Below, piece by piece: positions 1 through 12,004 of a DNA stretch of 64,000 nt; within the stretch, counting starts at the first letter, position 1; the number at the start of each line of letters is the position of its first letter. Origin of the DNA: Akebia trifoliata (taxonomy: Eukaryota; Streptophyta; Magnoliopsida; Ranunculales; Lardizabalaceae). The stretch is taken from assembly GCA_017979445.1 (NCBI GenBank), contig CM030714.1:44717220-44781219 (forward strand), read 5' to 3'. Made by a program: the position numbers and the translations under genes. The notes under the pieces were generated by a model. It did not search any database. It was not told the origin of the DNA and saw nothing but the letters and a program-made list of their open reading frames with translations.

Positions 1-3000
1 GAAAGTGCAGAGAACTTGAAGAGCGACCCCCAACAGAAGGTTGTCAAATGAACCTGAAGATATGTTCAGCATTGAAGCCAAACTGGCACCTACAAATGAC
101 CCCAATGTGTTACCAAGGTTGTTTATGGACATGAAGAGGGCGAATAGAGTCCCTTCAATCCCAGGTGGGCATAGCTTCCCTGAAAGGATCAGGAATGGCA
201 TAAACCTGTACAATCAAAAAAGGAAAATTAATTATATGAATGTTCATTTCTTTTTTCTTTTTTTCTGATGAAATTGTAGGAATAGTTGATAAAATTCAGA
301 TTAGTGTGCGCTACTTTTCCAGCACCCAAACTGAATAGATACTAAGCCAATAGAATCAATGCAACTTGGCAAAATATACTTCCAATCGATTTCACAGAAC
401 AAGTAAACAGTGTGAATTAACGACAGGAAAAAGTAGAGATATATATGAAAAAAAAAATGAAAAAGGAAAAAAGGCAGATATGAAGCACAATATACATACT
501 TGAATTGATTGATTGCATCGGAAAGAGCAGATCCACATAGCACCATAAACTTATCTGATATGTGGAATGCAACATTCAATCGGGAGACTAAGACAAGATC
601 TAGGAGGCTCAAGGTAACCAGACCAACATGCGCCCACCTACATTGCATTTTGTGGATCAAGATAACAGAAAACGTCAGCACTGATACCATTCACTAATTG
701 AAGCACTAACATATCCAACGAAATGGAAAATATTTAAGGTGGAAGGCTTCTGACTTGTCTACTTACATGAGAATTCTTCTTAACTTCATGTGCTTTAAGT
801 ATCGATTGTAGGTGAAGGTTCCAAGCATAAGACCCAACCACCCAAGAACACGAGCTGTCCCCAGAAATGATGGTTCCAAATTCAAGAACTCAGTCTGGTA
901 ATAGAACATGACTGTCGAGAGGTTTGGAACCACAACATTTGCCAAGAAAAACCAAGTCATTGGTCTGATCTCCCCAAAACATTCAAACACAAAGGATTCA
1001 TGATTAGGAAGATAAACAATTGAGGATCGGCAAGAAAGAAAAACAAAAAAGAATAACTAGCAGGGACCCTTGAGGATGGCCTATCAATGGTGGACAGGTT
1101 GTGGATCCCGCCTCGGAGATCTACACTAGAACCAAGCCCAACCAAATGATTACATCCATTGTGACTTTCAAGAAGGATGATCGTAGTATCCATTGGTTGT
1201 CTCTAGCATAGGAAATCCCATGTAGAGGAACCCATTGAATAGTAATCCCTACTACAGGTGCACAATTGTGAATAGTTACCTCAGGATAATGGGTTGCGTA
1301 AATGCCCGGCACAAACTATAGAAAGCCGATTTCAGAGAGTGAAACCATCGTCCAGTCAATGAACCATCCTTTTCCAGAGTCTCAGATTTATTTGTGTTGT
1401 CTGTTCTTGTTTTATTGTTTTTATTGCTTCTCTTTCTCCTCGAAATGCTGACCTTAGACTTTCCAACCAAGGAAATGTCTGTATCTGAAATGCTATAATT
1501 TCCATTCCCCTGATGAGAGCTTCCCGAGTTACCAAGATCTAGCAGACCTTTTCTGCCTAAAGAATCCTCCTCAACCAAACCACATGATAATAATTGTATG
1601 GCTGGGAGTACAGAGAAAAGAAGAAAAATTGTATCTATCTGTAAGTTGGATAATGCGTAACCCCCTAACAAACTCCCGCATACTCCTCCCAAGGCCATTG
1701 ATGACCATGACATTGATTGGAGATCTCCGGCAAATGCTGCCCTGGTCAAAGTGCAAAAAATAAGACGCTATGTGAGTATCCAGTTATCCACAAAGAACAG
1801 CTGTAAAACAATGGTTTATCAAAATATGAGCACAAGCAGTAACGTTCAAGGGTCGAACACACCATTTAATGGGTGCCATATAGGAGGAATCCTGTATCGG
1901 GAATCAATCTACCCAAACAATGGTATTTACTGTGTGTGGGTGAGTTTGGGGTTGGACTTTGGAGTTTTGAGGAGGCAGTTTTAACAAGCCAAAATAATGC
2001 AATAAGTCGGATTGTAAAGTCCTTTATTTAGGTTGAAGTTGAATATAGTCAAAAGGGGTTCCAAAATAGGACATCCGACACCCCTGTATGTAAGCCATGT
2101 ACCATATACTCTTTGCAAGACTGCCCTTGCAGTCAAGTCAATGGGCACACCAGATTTCTTCAACTATGATAAGTGGAGAAAGAAAGACAGAAATGACAGT
2201 ACCGCTCGGATCGCACGGCCTCGGCAATCATCGCATCAACCACAACATCTGCCATGGCTGAGCCTAGATTTTGTGCTGTTAAGAAGATGATGAGGGGCCC
2301 CTGTGAACTCCTTAGGGATGCTTTCAGGCCTAGAATGAGCCATGGAAAGAGAGAGAGCATAGTAGCGATGATCAAGTATGGGATCCTTTTCCTCCCTCTA
2401 ATAGGGATACAGTCGGACAAAATTCTGCATAGAAGATCTCATTCAGTCTCCACATAAAAAATAAAAAAAGGGAACTATGTATCACAGGAAATCCAATTTT
2501 TATACAATTGCCAAACCAGATAGGGTAGAGCCTTCATTTAATATTTTTTTTTTCAGCTATTGTTCTCGTATACCACTATGCAGAGTTACTACACATGCAA
2601 ATACACGTGTATGTATATGACATGAATACTAGTTTAATATATGACAGAAGAAACCTAAAAAAAAGTAAGGTAAGAAGACAATTTTTTAAATTCCAGAAGA
2701 TCTGAAATCAAATAGAATTGCCAACTTAAACTAGAAAAGTGAAAAAGAAGAATGATAAACTGAATCTACTAATATAGATCATATACCCACATTGTTCTCT
2801 TGAATAATTCAAAATTTTTTTATAGGTAAATGCTGGATTAGTGGTTAGAGACAAATAATATGATTAGTAGTTAGCATAAGAAGTATGGGTTCAAGGGACT
2901 TTGAACCTAGGATGTGGGAACAACTCTCCACACGTCTTACCACTTCACTAAGTGGCACTTCTTAATATTTCAGTTCTAATGATATATTAATTTTTCTTAA

Positions 3001-4665
3001 TTATAGATGCCATTGTATTTATTTTTGGTTTATTTGGCCATACTTCTAAAGTCACATGGTCAAGCAGACGTATCAGGCATCCTGGAGTCACATATGACAT
3101 TGATGAAAATAGTGGTTTCAAAGTAGCATAGTTTTAAAAAGAAGAATATGAGAGTGGATCAGACCATTACCCATAAAATGGTTTTATACTCCAAGGGAAA
3201 AACGAAACTGTAGACACAAGTTGGGAAGCTGAGGGTGACAACTTAAGCCTGTCTTTCAGCTGGTAAGAAACTGCAGTCCATACGAAGGATCTGAAACCCT
3301 ACATTCACATATAACCATTTGAACTTAGAAATTGAAAAGTTAAATGGAAGCTGAATAAGGGAATAATAAATGGAACAACCAGATCACAATAAACATTTAC
3401 AAGTAATCCAAGAGAAAGACCTTACCACAGATGCAGGTTCACAATGATATTAGAGAACAATTATTCAATTTTGCATTAGAGATATTTATCCTTAACACTC
3501 CCACTCTTCAGTTTAATACACAATTATGCATACCAGGATCCTAAGTTGGTCAATCTGAAATTTTAATGCTAGTAATACTATATGTACTGATCTTTGGGAA
3601 GTACTCGTCAAGACCACTTTATGGAATTATATAACAATACTGGCAACAAATTTAAATATTTCATTGCAAAGACCTAAACATACATCCATCAATGGGTAAA
3701 TGGCAAAAAGAATGTCTTCTAGAGATTCAAAGATCAAGATAGATAAGCTGGAATTGAACTAAGGTGTGACGTAGCTAAGTTGGTAAAGGTGTGTGGAGTG
3801 TTGATCCCATGACCTAGGTTCAAATCTTGTTGAACCCAACTTCACGTATTGTTGGCCTAGCAAATAAAAAAGGCCGACATTTTATACGTGCCTCATGGCT
3901 TTGGTACATAATATGAACCGATTGAGCTACAAACCACAGCTGCAAGGAGGCCGGTCTTCCTTAATCGTTAAATTGTTTACATTGTATAGAAACATTAACT
4001 CATATCAAGCTTCCAAAATGAGAAGTGATTAATCTGAAAAGTAAAACCAAATGGCACTTCTAGGAAATTAATCCAAGTAAGACCTTGAAATCTATTTTAT
4101 TGAATTTATCACACTTCATTGTCTAGTAACAGGATCGCTCTGATTGATTTCTCTCTCTTTTTTTTTTTTTTGGCGTTCCCCAATTAAAAACCTAAGCCTG
4201 GATCACAATTAAAAAAAGAATAAAAAGAACAACCCATCAAACGAATTAAGCTAATCAATCCAGAAAACACAATAAGGTAGGAGGATCTCAAATACTAATA
4301 ATCTTCTGAAAATCCCAAATCTCCACAAACCCTAGATTCAAATTACCAAATTCCCAGACCCCATCACCCCCAAATCCTAAAAAACATAAAATAAAATTAA
4401 AAAATCATCAAAACCCAACAACCCGGAGAACTAAATCCAAAAACCCAACAACCTAAAACCATAAATGCCTCCAAAACTCAAAAAATCCAATCTATCAAGA
4501 AGAGAACAATTGAGAATAGGGCAAAGGGAACATCAAGCACACAAAAAATCCATTTAAAAAGAAAAAAAAGGATTGAATTCTAACCTGGGTGAAGTAAATC
4601 AAACAAATAAGCCATAAGAACGAAGTACCGAATGCAACCCGCATCTGTTTCAGCCATTTTATCAT
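1..4665 (-). CDS. Probable folate-biopterin transporter (BT1 family), C-terminus cut by window edge
   Basis: Multi-pass membrane carrier of the BT1/folate-biopterin transporter family, expected to move folates or pterins. Exons in coding order: 4665-4585, 3298-3171, 2424-2203, 1741-1280, 964-767, 637-500, 205 to the left edge. All junctions are GT-AG and the phases agree, giving 478 codons with only a short C-terminal tail missing. The ATG at 4665 opens MIKWLKQMRVAFG. Family landmarks are SDCIPIRGRKR after the second junction, DVVVDAMIAEAVRSER, the FAGDLQSMSW segment, VPNLSTVMFYYQTEFL, and CPPGIEGTLFALFMSINNLG in the last exon. A Ser/Lys-rich hydrophilic loop lies mid-protein (about 1380-1560), as in Arabidopsis homologues such as At5g54860. 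Nothing shows a start other than 4665. The family assignment is firm; the exact substrate is inferred. Confidence 0.93.
2430..4584. other. Introns 1 and 2 of the transporter gene
   Basis: Apart from exon 2 (3171-3298), this stretch is intronic. Intron 1 (3299-4584) carries a tRNA-like SINE head near 3763-3850. Intron 2 (2425-3170) has a repeat-like block near 2825-2965 that looks like a diverged retroelement piece. I see no other coding sequence. Confidence 0.7.
3763..3850 (+). repeat. tRNA-derived SINE head
   Basis: A pol III-like A box (tagctaagttgg, 3772-3783) is followed about 34 bp later by a B box (ggttcaaatct, 3817-3827). This is the usual spacing of a tRNA-derived SINE promoter. It does not fold as a functional tRNA. 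It lies in intron 1 of the transporter gene. The 3' limit is uncertain and could reach about 3935. Confidence 0.6.
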
Positions 4666-5165
4666 TTTAACTGCAACTCAAGAGCTCCTCCTCGATCATC
4701 AAAGATTGATCTTTCTATTTTTATGTTATTTTATTTTGTTGTTTTTCTCTACTATCCCTCTGTCCTCTCCAGAGACGAAAGTCACGAAACACGAATGAGA
4801 GAAGAGAAGAGTGAAGGAGACGTTCTCCGTTTCTTACGGGCGTTCTTCCTTTCTTACATTATTATAACTACACCTATATCTCTCCTGAGTCCTGATTCTT
4901 CCTCTCTTCAGTCTTCAATCTCTGTTTTGTAATTTGTACCGTTTCTCTTCCTCTCAGCCGTCCGATCTAACTGACTTAACTTGACCAATATTTCTATTAA
5001 ACCATGGGCTTGGGCTTATATATATTAGATAGGGTTGCACTGGGCCAAGTACCATCCCGACCCATTGTGTATTGAGTTTGGGTAATGGGTCGAATTACTT
5101 GATCCGTTTAGTTATTGGATTAGGTTAGTCTCTCTCTTTTCATTCTTTTTGAGTTGCGATAAATT
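4666..5165. other. 5' UTR/promoter side of the transporter gene
   Basis: This is the upstream region of the minus-strand transporter gene. It contains pyrimidine-rich sequence near 4740-4930 that is probably 5' UTR or core promoter. I can define no specific motif with confidence. Confidence 0.4.
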
Positions 5166-6347
5166 AAGGTGCTGTTTGTTAAATTGAAAAAAATAAGTGC
5201 TGAATAGCATTAAGGGCTGAAACTTATAAGCGCTGAATTTAAGTGCTGAAAAAGTTGTTTGTTTAGATGCTGAATCATGTTTGTTACACATTGCTAAAGC
5301 TTATAGATTGTCTTTGTTACCCTTGCAATCATATTATACATTGTTTGTATGTTTCAAATGTCTATTTCTTATCAAACACAATAAAATATATTATTTCTTA
5401 TAAATTTAAAATACAATTCATTTTTAAATAATAAATAATACTCAAATCTTCAATTTATTAATAATAATTTCTATTTATAAAAGCCCACAAATTTCAAATT
5501 AAAAATAATAATGTCATACAAGTCACCAAAATTTGAAATCAACATTAAACGAACTTAATTTTGGATGAATAATTTTCGATAGAAATGAAGGATGTGTAAT
5601 TATAAAAGCACCTTATGAATTAATAAGGGCAACCCACACTATAGCCAATTTTTTTATATTTTATATGGGTTAAAGTTTTTGGAATGAGCAAATTTTTAGT
5701 GAGGATGGTCTATATGGTCTAGAGATCATCTTCACCAAAAATTAGTTCATTTTGAAACTTCTAACCCGTAAAAAATAGTTTTAAAAAAAAAAAGATAATT
5801 TACGGTTCTTGAACTTGTTTTGATAGGATTAGAAGTTTCAAGATGGGCTGATTTTTGATGAGGATGATCTCCTCATTGTCGAGATCATCCTCATCAAAAA
5901 TCAACTTATTCCAAAAATTTTAACCTATATAAGACAAAATAATTTAGCCATGATGTGGGTTTATTAATTTGTGGGGTGCTTATATACTAATGAGGACATC
6001 ATCCTCATCAAAAATCAACTCATTCCAAAACTTTTAACCCATATAAGAATAATTTAGCTATGGTGTGAGTTTACTAATTTGTAGGGTGCTTATATACTTA
6101 TTCGTGGGATATAAGAGGTAATATCCTTTTAAATATAAGGGCATACTTGTTCGTGTCGAAAAAAATAAAGTGCTTACCGTTTCAGCACTTTTTTTCAGCA
6201 TTAAAATAATACTGAATTTTTTTTACTTATTTTCAGCAATAAGTGCTAAAAATATAGAGTAAACAAACGCGTTATTTTGACAAAAAGTGCTGAATTTATT
6301 TTTTTTCAGTAATAAGAACTGAAAAAATAGTGCAAACAAACACTGCC
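5166..6347. mobile_element. hAT-like non-autonomous element with internal hairpin repeats
   Basis: The left end reads ggtgctgtttgtt and the right end reads aacaaacactgcc, forming imperfect terminal inverted repeats. Several subterminal copies of aagtgctgaa are present on both sides, a hAT-like arrangement. Two hairpins (about 5668-5765 and 5823-5925) and a direct duplication of about 110 bp (5885-5995 and 5996-6107) lie inside. I could not find a clear target-site duplication and no transposase is encoded. Confidence 0.6.
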
Positions 6348-6361
6348 TAACTCAAAAAAAA

Positions 6362-6668
6362 AATCACTCAAAATTCACTTGCTGATGTGGCATGTGCACA
6401 GAACTATAGATCTTTTCTTAAGCTACACAAGGAAAATATGACTAATGTTGGAGTGACACAAAGGGGGGGGGGGGGGGGGGGGGGGACACATCTATCGTGG
6501 TGGCGCGCACATAACCGTAGATGCTTTTTACTTGTATCTTGTGGAAAAGCATCTACGGTTATGTGCCCTCCACCATGTCAGATGTCATCCGTGTCACCCC
6601 AGTATGACTCGAAAAAGATTTTATGATTCCGTACACACATCCACATCAGCGAGTAATTTCGAGTGGCT
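6362..6668. mobile_element. Foldback MITE with ~40-bp TIRs and an internal G tract
   Basis: Left arm cactcaaaattcacttgctg and right arm (reverse complement) cactcgaaattactcgctg form TIRs containing gctgatgtgg, a motif reminiscent of Mutator-like MITEs. The arms continue inward to a hairpin around 6515-6560 (ataaccgtagatgctttt paired with aaaagcatctacggttat). A run of 23 G lies at 6463-6485. No coding potential. Confidence 0.65.
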
Positions 6669-6785
6669 TTTTTTAAAATCAGTTTATCATTAGTTTTCTT
6701 TTTTCCCTTCTTCCAATAGCTTCAATTGGGGATTTTGATTATGTGAGAAAGGCTTTTCAATCTTTGAGGTAAAAGAAGTAATTAA

Positions 6786-6802
6786 GAGAGAGAGAGAGAG
6801 AG
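6786..6802. repeat. (GA)n microsatellite
   Basis: Perfect alternating GA run in intergenic DNA. Confidence 0.9.
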
Positions 6803-6899
6803 GACTTTGGATCCATAGTTTTATTGGACGACGTATAGTAATGCAATTATTTTTTAGGTATGTGTAGTGTCTATCCTAATTAGGTATGGTACAATTAAT

Positions 6900-7372
6900 T
6901 TAAGGAACCAACTAGTTGCACACCACCCATTACCAATTGCACTCCATTGTATGATTACACTCAAAAAATAATTTAAAAAAAAATGTTGCACTCCAAAAAT
7001 TATGCCCACAAAAATTATTGCTAATACAATAATTTTTGCAAGAAGTATATCTTTTCATTTCGGAAACATATTTACAAAATTACATTCTCTTGAAATACAA
7101 GGGTTCATATTAAATGCTAAACAAAGATTAGAAAATCAATGCCTTAATTAAATTGAAAACAAAGAAAACATTAACAAAATCAATCACAAGACAAGATCAA
7201 AGTAGAGTACAGACAAAGAATAAAAAACTACAAGTTAAAATAAAACTTAGACCCTAAAAGATTTGGTATTGGAGTGCAAACAATAGGTTAATATAGAGGT
7301 TATAAAAATACCAAAAAGGAAGAAGGGTTTTTTTTTTTTTTTAAGTTGATGTGCAACTAGTCAGTCCCTTAA
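6900..7372. mobile_element. MITE with ggaaccaactagttgcac ends flanked by TTAA
   Basis: The left end (ggaaccaactagttgcacac from 6904) and the right end (gtgcaactagtcagtccc to 7368) are inverted repeats. Both are bounded by TTAA (6900-6903 and 7369-7372). A related, partial copy starts at 48490. The body is AT-rich and non-coding. The superfamily is uncertain. Confidence 0.6.
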
Positions 7373-9208
7373 TTCAATTAAAAATTTATAATAATAAACA
7401 GTTGGTGTGGCAATATAAATTCTTTATATTAAGAGTATAGATGAATTTAATCTTCATAATAGTAGAAAAATAATACTTGATCTTAATTGGATCAAAGCAA
7501 TACTATCTGAAGTCGTCTTATTGGTTACAATTCCTTGGACTTGTACAAACCAAACCCAGTGTATTGGATCGGGTATAGTGATCCATAACTAATTATTTGG
7601 ATCCCAGATATCTTATCCCTTATCAGCACCAATTTTAATTCTTTAAAATTTAATAGGACTAGATACATCTGTTACTTGAAGTCAAACTTTTCTAGTCCAA
7701 CTTAACATGCTTCAAGACCAATTATGATTTTAAAACTCTGTTTTGCGTCTCTTTTCGTCCATGTCAGAAATCGAGTTGTCTCGAATGAGTTTTCTGATAA
7801 GTTTGAGACGTTCAAAAAAATGAAAAATGAATATAGGGTTTAATATTTCGTTCGAAAAATTAATTTGTCCGTCTGTCTCGTCCATGCCGGACACTGAGAC
7901 GACTCAGGCGATACATCTCGGTCTTGGACGAGTTTTGAAACCATGGGACCAATTCCTTTTTATTTATTTTTATTAAGCTCACCCATTCTTTTGAATTTGA
8001 CTTTTACTTCATGATATTGATGTGCCCCCACCAGATAATCAATGAGTTTTTTTTTTGAAGTCAAGACCCATATCTACCGGCCCATAGCTTAATATTTCTT
8101 CGCATTAATCAACTACTTTTATATAGGTTAAAATAATGCAAAACTGTGAATCGAATTTCGTGATTGATTGATGAGTGGGCTCACTATACCTTAAATTTTA
8201 GTTTTAATTAAAATCTTATTAAATATATATATATTTTTATGATTAAATATGATCACAAGATCCAACTCGAGAAATATGATTTATTGATAATCAGAATGCG
8301 AAGATTCTGTGATTTAATTTCTAAATAGTAATGCAAACCAGTAAATGGTTAAAAGATGAAGATTCTAAACTCATTTCAATCTCGTTGACAGCAGATTGGA
8401 TCAGTCCCAAAATCCAGTTTGTTCTGAATAACTTTGGATCTGGAATAAGGATTTGGATTCTGAAAATGATCCTAATTGATAACCTGGTTCTAGATTAACC
8501 ATATGCAGATCACATAAAATGTGAGATGTAAATTCTATAATTTGTTTTGTTTAAATATATGAAATTTATTTATATTTTGTATATTAAATCTGATTTGATC
8601 CAGTCCAGACCCGATCCAATTGTAATCGAGTAGAATTTGGAGCATATAATATTTAGATTCAATTAAAACAAATTACCCGATCCAACAAGGGTCCAATCTG
8701 ATTTGTCTTATCAAATTGGTCCTAGATTGGCCCTGATCCGATCCATTGACATGCTTAGTCACCAAGGATCCTTGCATACTTGGGTGATTAACCATCTTCA
8801 AGAAGCAACATTTGCAGAATTCCTCCGACTTCTAAAAGCCGAGATCATCAAAAGTACATCTATTGGATGGTTTACATCACCGGGTCAGGTCAACAAGTAA
8901 GCTAATCATACTGCCTCCTCATCGGATTATTTGGATCGCCATGGAAGATGACGAACGAAAACAACGTAAGGAGAGAGAGATTACAAGCATCCAAGACATT
9001 TTTTCTATAATAAACATGGTTGGAACAAATCATATTTCTTCTTTATATCTAAAACAAACAACTACATTACATTATATGTAACATATAACATTAAAAAGCA
9101 GTAGAGATTTTTTTTTTTTTTTTTTCTAATAAATATATGGTTGGAACAATTCCCATTTCTTTATATCTAAAATAAACAACTACAATACATTATATCGAAC
9201 ATTAACAT
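7373..9208. other. Intergenic DNA between the transporter and Ole e 1-like genes
   Basis: AT-rich sequence with one clear hAT-like MITE (7724-7946). The rest shows no gene, RNA or well-bounded repeat. The 3' UTR of the Ole e 1-like gene should occupy the last few hundred bases; near-duplicate AT-rich stretches at about 9006-9070 and 9122-9190 lie there. Confidence 0.5.
7724..7946. mobile_element. hAT-like MITE, CATGG family, copy 1
   Basis: A 223-bp element with inverted ends (atgattttaaaac ... gttttgaaaccatgg) flanked by a perfect 8-bp duplication, gaccaatt, at 7716-7723 and 7947-7954. The internal sequence (ctcgtccatg, gagacgactc) is shared with copies at 12990, 23840 and 45044. Confidence 0.85.
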
Positions 9209-11898
9209 TCAAACGCAGTACATTGGAACAATGGCGGGCCGATAGAGAAAAGGTCTAATGGTATGAGAATAACCCGATGGAAGATTGTAAGTGAACTTGA
9301 TACCTGCGTTGGCATCACCGTGATGGGTGCAATGGTCATGGAAGCTACTTATCGGCCGTGCCAAGCACACATCCCACCTGTCACTCTCAGGCATTGTCTC
9401 TGCCACTGTGTATATCCCCTTTGCATTTGTGAACGCCTGATAATTGAGAACATCCCCCGATTTTGTTATACACAGAACAGCAACCTCGGCACCTGCATCA
9501 AATAACCCAACGTCAACCCTTATTATTAAACTATATCTCTACAAGGTTGGGAGTATTTCAGGAAAAAAAAAAAAACAAACAAACAAACAAAAAATACAGT
9601 TCCATACATATGGGAGGAGGAATATTAAACAATTCAGCGATTAATCGGCTGGTCCCTTATTTGGTGAACTTTTCCAAATTTTGGGGAAAAAATTTGCTGG
9701 AGTAATTTGAATGGAATGTGATGTAACTAGGAGCTATGAAACTCTTCACATTATCAATCTTACTCTTCAATATAACACCAGCAGTCCTAAATGGTTAATC
9801 TTGATTTTTAACTTGAATCCAATGCAGATCACCATCATCAAAGCCTTATCCAAACTACCGGGGGTTGGCTACATGAATTATGATTTGTCATGTCAGACGT
9901 ATTAGATGGCATACTACAACTCAATTGTTAGAGTTAACCCATATTTCGGGTTTCCATTTTCCCTATGGCATATAGAATAGCTCATAGAACCCACAAAGAC
10001 CTTGACAGCTCACATCAAATAGCAATCTGACCACTGCTATTAAAATTTTAACCACAAACAGATCTACAATAAGATGGATGGAGAATTTGTCCCTATGAAG
10101 CCAAAAATTATGGAAGAAACACATCCTCTTCCTTTGAAAGAATGCTTCAATTATATCATTTTTTTTCTTCTCTATATCTTCATATATGGCAAAGGCCAAT
10201 AGACTCACCTCTAATTCAATATTCTTTCTTTGCCTGATCTACTAAGTATGAAAGTAGTTCGTTCACGGTTCATCACATATTAAAGACACTTTCTGAGAGT
10301 TTTAACTCCTATGGAACAAGCATTGAACATATACATTTGGCAACCAACATAGACTATAAGAATTTTTTTTGATCGTTAACATAGACTATAAGAATCAATC
10401 ATCACCAAAGCCTTACTCCAAAATTCTGAAGTTGGCTGAATGAATCCCATCTAAAACAATGTTAACTATTTTTCATTTTCTTTCTTTCTTTTTTTCTTTT
10501 GGGTGGATAAGCTGGACTTCAAACCACTACCTCAAAGTTGCGATAGGTCAGCCAACTAAGCTATGGGTCCAAGCCTAGAACCATCCCTTATTTTATTGCA
10601 AGAGCGTTAATATCCACTTTCACTACTTTCAAACCTTATTCTTTTGGGTCTTCCTCTTGACATGAAGATGTCTCTCCACAATGTTGGCCAGCCGAACAAC
10701 CTCCTCTACGTTGAACCACAAGTGATCCCCTTACGTCACCATGTTTCTTGTTGACTGCCAAAGATGGGACCATGGTTTAAAATGTCGAAACAATTGAATG
10801 TTTCAGTAAATGAAAAACCGATACGGTATCGGCTGATACATTCAATACAAAGCGATACATTTTGATACAAACCTGATACAACCCGAAACATTCAATGTTT
10901 AATATCTCTCTTGGCTGATAAAGATATGTATTGACCGATACATTCTGATATTTTAAACCATGGATGGGACAATAATGTCGACTGATTCACCTGAACTTCC
11001 CCCTCTCCAGCTCTAACATACAGTACGCTAATTACTTAAAACATTATAATACAAGCCATTTGACACCAAATAAGTGTCTTCTAGTAGCGTGATTGAAGAA
11101 ATTAACCAATCTCATTTTCAAGAAGTAGAGCATCACAAAACTAAACAAAAAGAACTGCATATTTTAGAGAAAAGGAACTGCTATTAACAAAATCAAACAC
11201 ATTCCTTTAATCTAAACAACAGATCAAAACCACCATGGACTAACAGTTTGGAACTTTATCACCAAACCAAAAATTTACACACATCCCAACCAGCATAAAC
11301 CCAAAAAAATAACGCCCAAATGCAAAATCAGAACATGGGTTAGCATACTTCGAGAATGTAATTACAACCCACCCAAAAGACATAAAAGAAAAGTGACACT
11401 TTTCAGGTTCATCAGTCTTAACTTAAAATCCTTATTCATCATAATATATCAAATCATGATGATATAAACTTGCAACCTAATCTCCTCCCATCAAAATCAA
11501 AATCATTTTTTCAATCTATTAACACGTATAACCAATCTAATCATCCCCAAATTAACCCCCTTTCCCCAACCTTTTACCTCTAAGAGCGAAAACTCAAACC
11601 TTCAATTTCTACCAAAATCCCATGTTTTTAATCACAACCCATTATCAATTACGATCTTAAAGCAGAACCCAATAAGTAAATTTGGTAAAAATAGATTCTG
11701 AGCTGTAGAAACGATGAGCTTTGCTTGATAGGGTTCTTTATAGACTTTACCTTCCAAAACATGGTCTTCAGGTCCTATAGAAGAATCCCCACAAACATCA
11801 CAGACAACTCTGCCATGGATTTCTCCAGTCCAAGCTCTCGCGCTCGATAGAAAGATCGAAACGCATAAAACCATCACCATTATCTTCTGCAGCTCCAT
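9209..11898 (-). CDS. Pollen Ole e 1-like (Ole e 1/extensin domain) secreted protein
   Basis: Small secreted cell-wall-type protein of 143 aa from two exons, 11898-11751 and 9492-9209, with a GT-AG intron of about 2.26 kb (phase 1, splitting a Gly codon). Residues 1-22 form a signal peptide (MELQKIMVMVLCVSIFLSSA). The mature part begins WTGEIHGRVVCDVCGD, with the paired cysteines C33 and C36 typical of the Ole e 1 fold. It continues AEVAVLCITKSG and ends YRPAIVPMYCV. The whole length matches the conserved plant subfamily represented by Arabidopsis At5g41050. The function is not established for this subfamily; a wall or extracellular role is inferred. The start is the only ATG before the hydrophobic leader. 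Confidence 0.93.
10500..10575 (-). repeat. tRNA-derived SINE head
   Basis: On the minus strand an A box (tagcttagttgg, complement of 10552-10563) precedes a B box (ggtttgaagtcc, complement of 10514-10525). The A-box surroundings (ccatagcttagttggctgac) resemble those of the copy at 44775, so the two probably belong to one SINE family. Confidence 0.6.
10771..10962. mobile_element. hAT-like MITE with CATGGTTTAAAA ends
   Basis: A 192-bp element beginning catggtttaaaatg and ending attttaaaccatg, flanked by a perfect 8-bp duplication gatgggac at 10763-10770 and 10963-10970. It has the same ends and duplication length as the CATGG family, but a different interior containing several gatacatt repeats. 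Confidence 0.85.
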
Positions 11899-12004
11899 TT
11901 CTGCTATCAGAAGTTCCCGAATTGTACTCTCACAGTTGAATTCTTAATAAATATTACTAGATTTTCTGAACGCGTTTTTTTTTTTCCTTGCATTTTTGGA
12001 AATA

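Larger units (their letters stand above)
9493..11750. other. Intron of the Ole e 1-like gene
   Basis: A 2258-bp intron. It contains a SINE head (about 10500-10575, minus) and a MITE with 8-bp duplications (10771-10962). The remainder is AT-rich and shows nothing else. Confidence 0.8.

Noticed and set aside
301..690. 129-aa minus ORF as a stand-alone gene
   Set aside because: Only 500-637 is an exon of the transporter; the remainder is intron read-through with poly-Lys/Phe codons.
3763..3850. Functional tRNA gene
   Set aside because: A and B boxes are present, but the acceptor and anticodon stems do not pair; it fits a SINE head better.
4723..4932. 69-aa ORF near the transporter promoter
   Set aside because: Pyrimidine-rich leader translated by chance, antisense to the 5' UTR.
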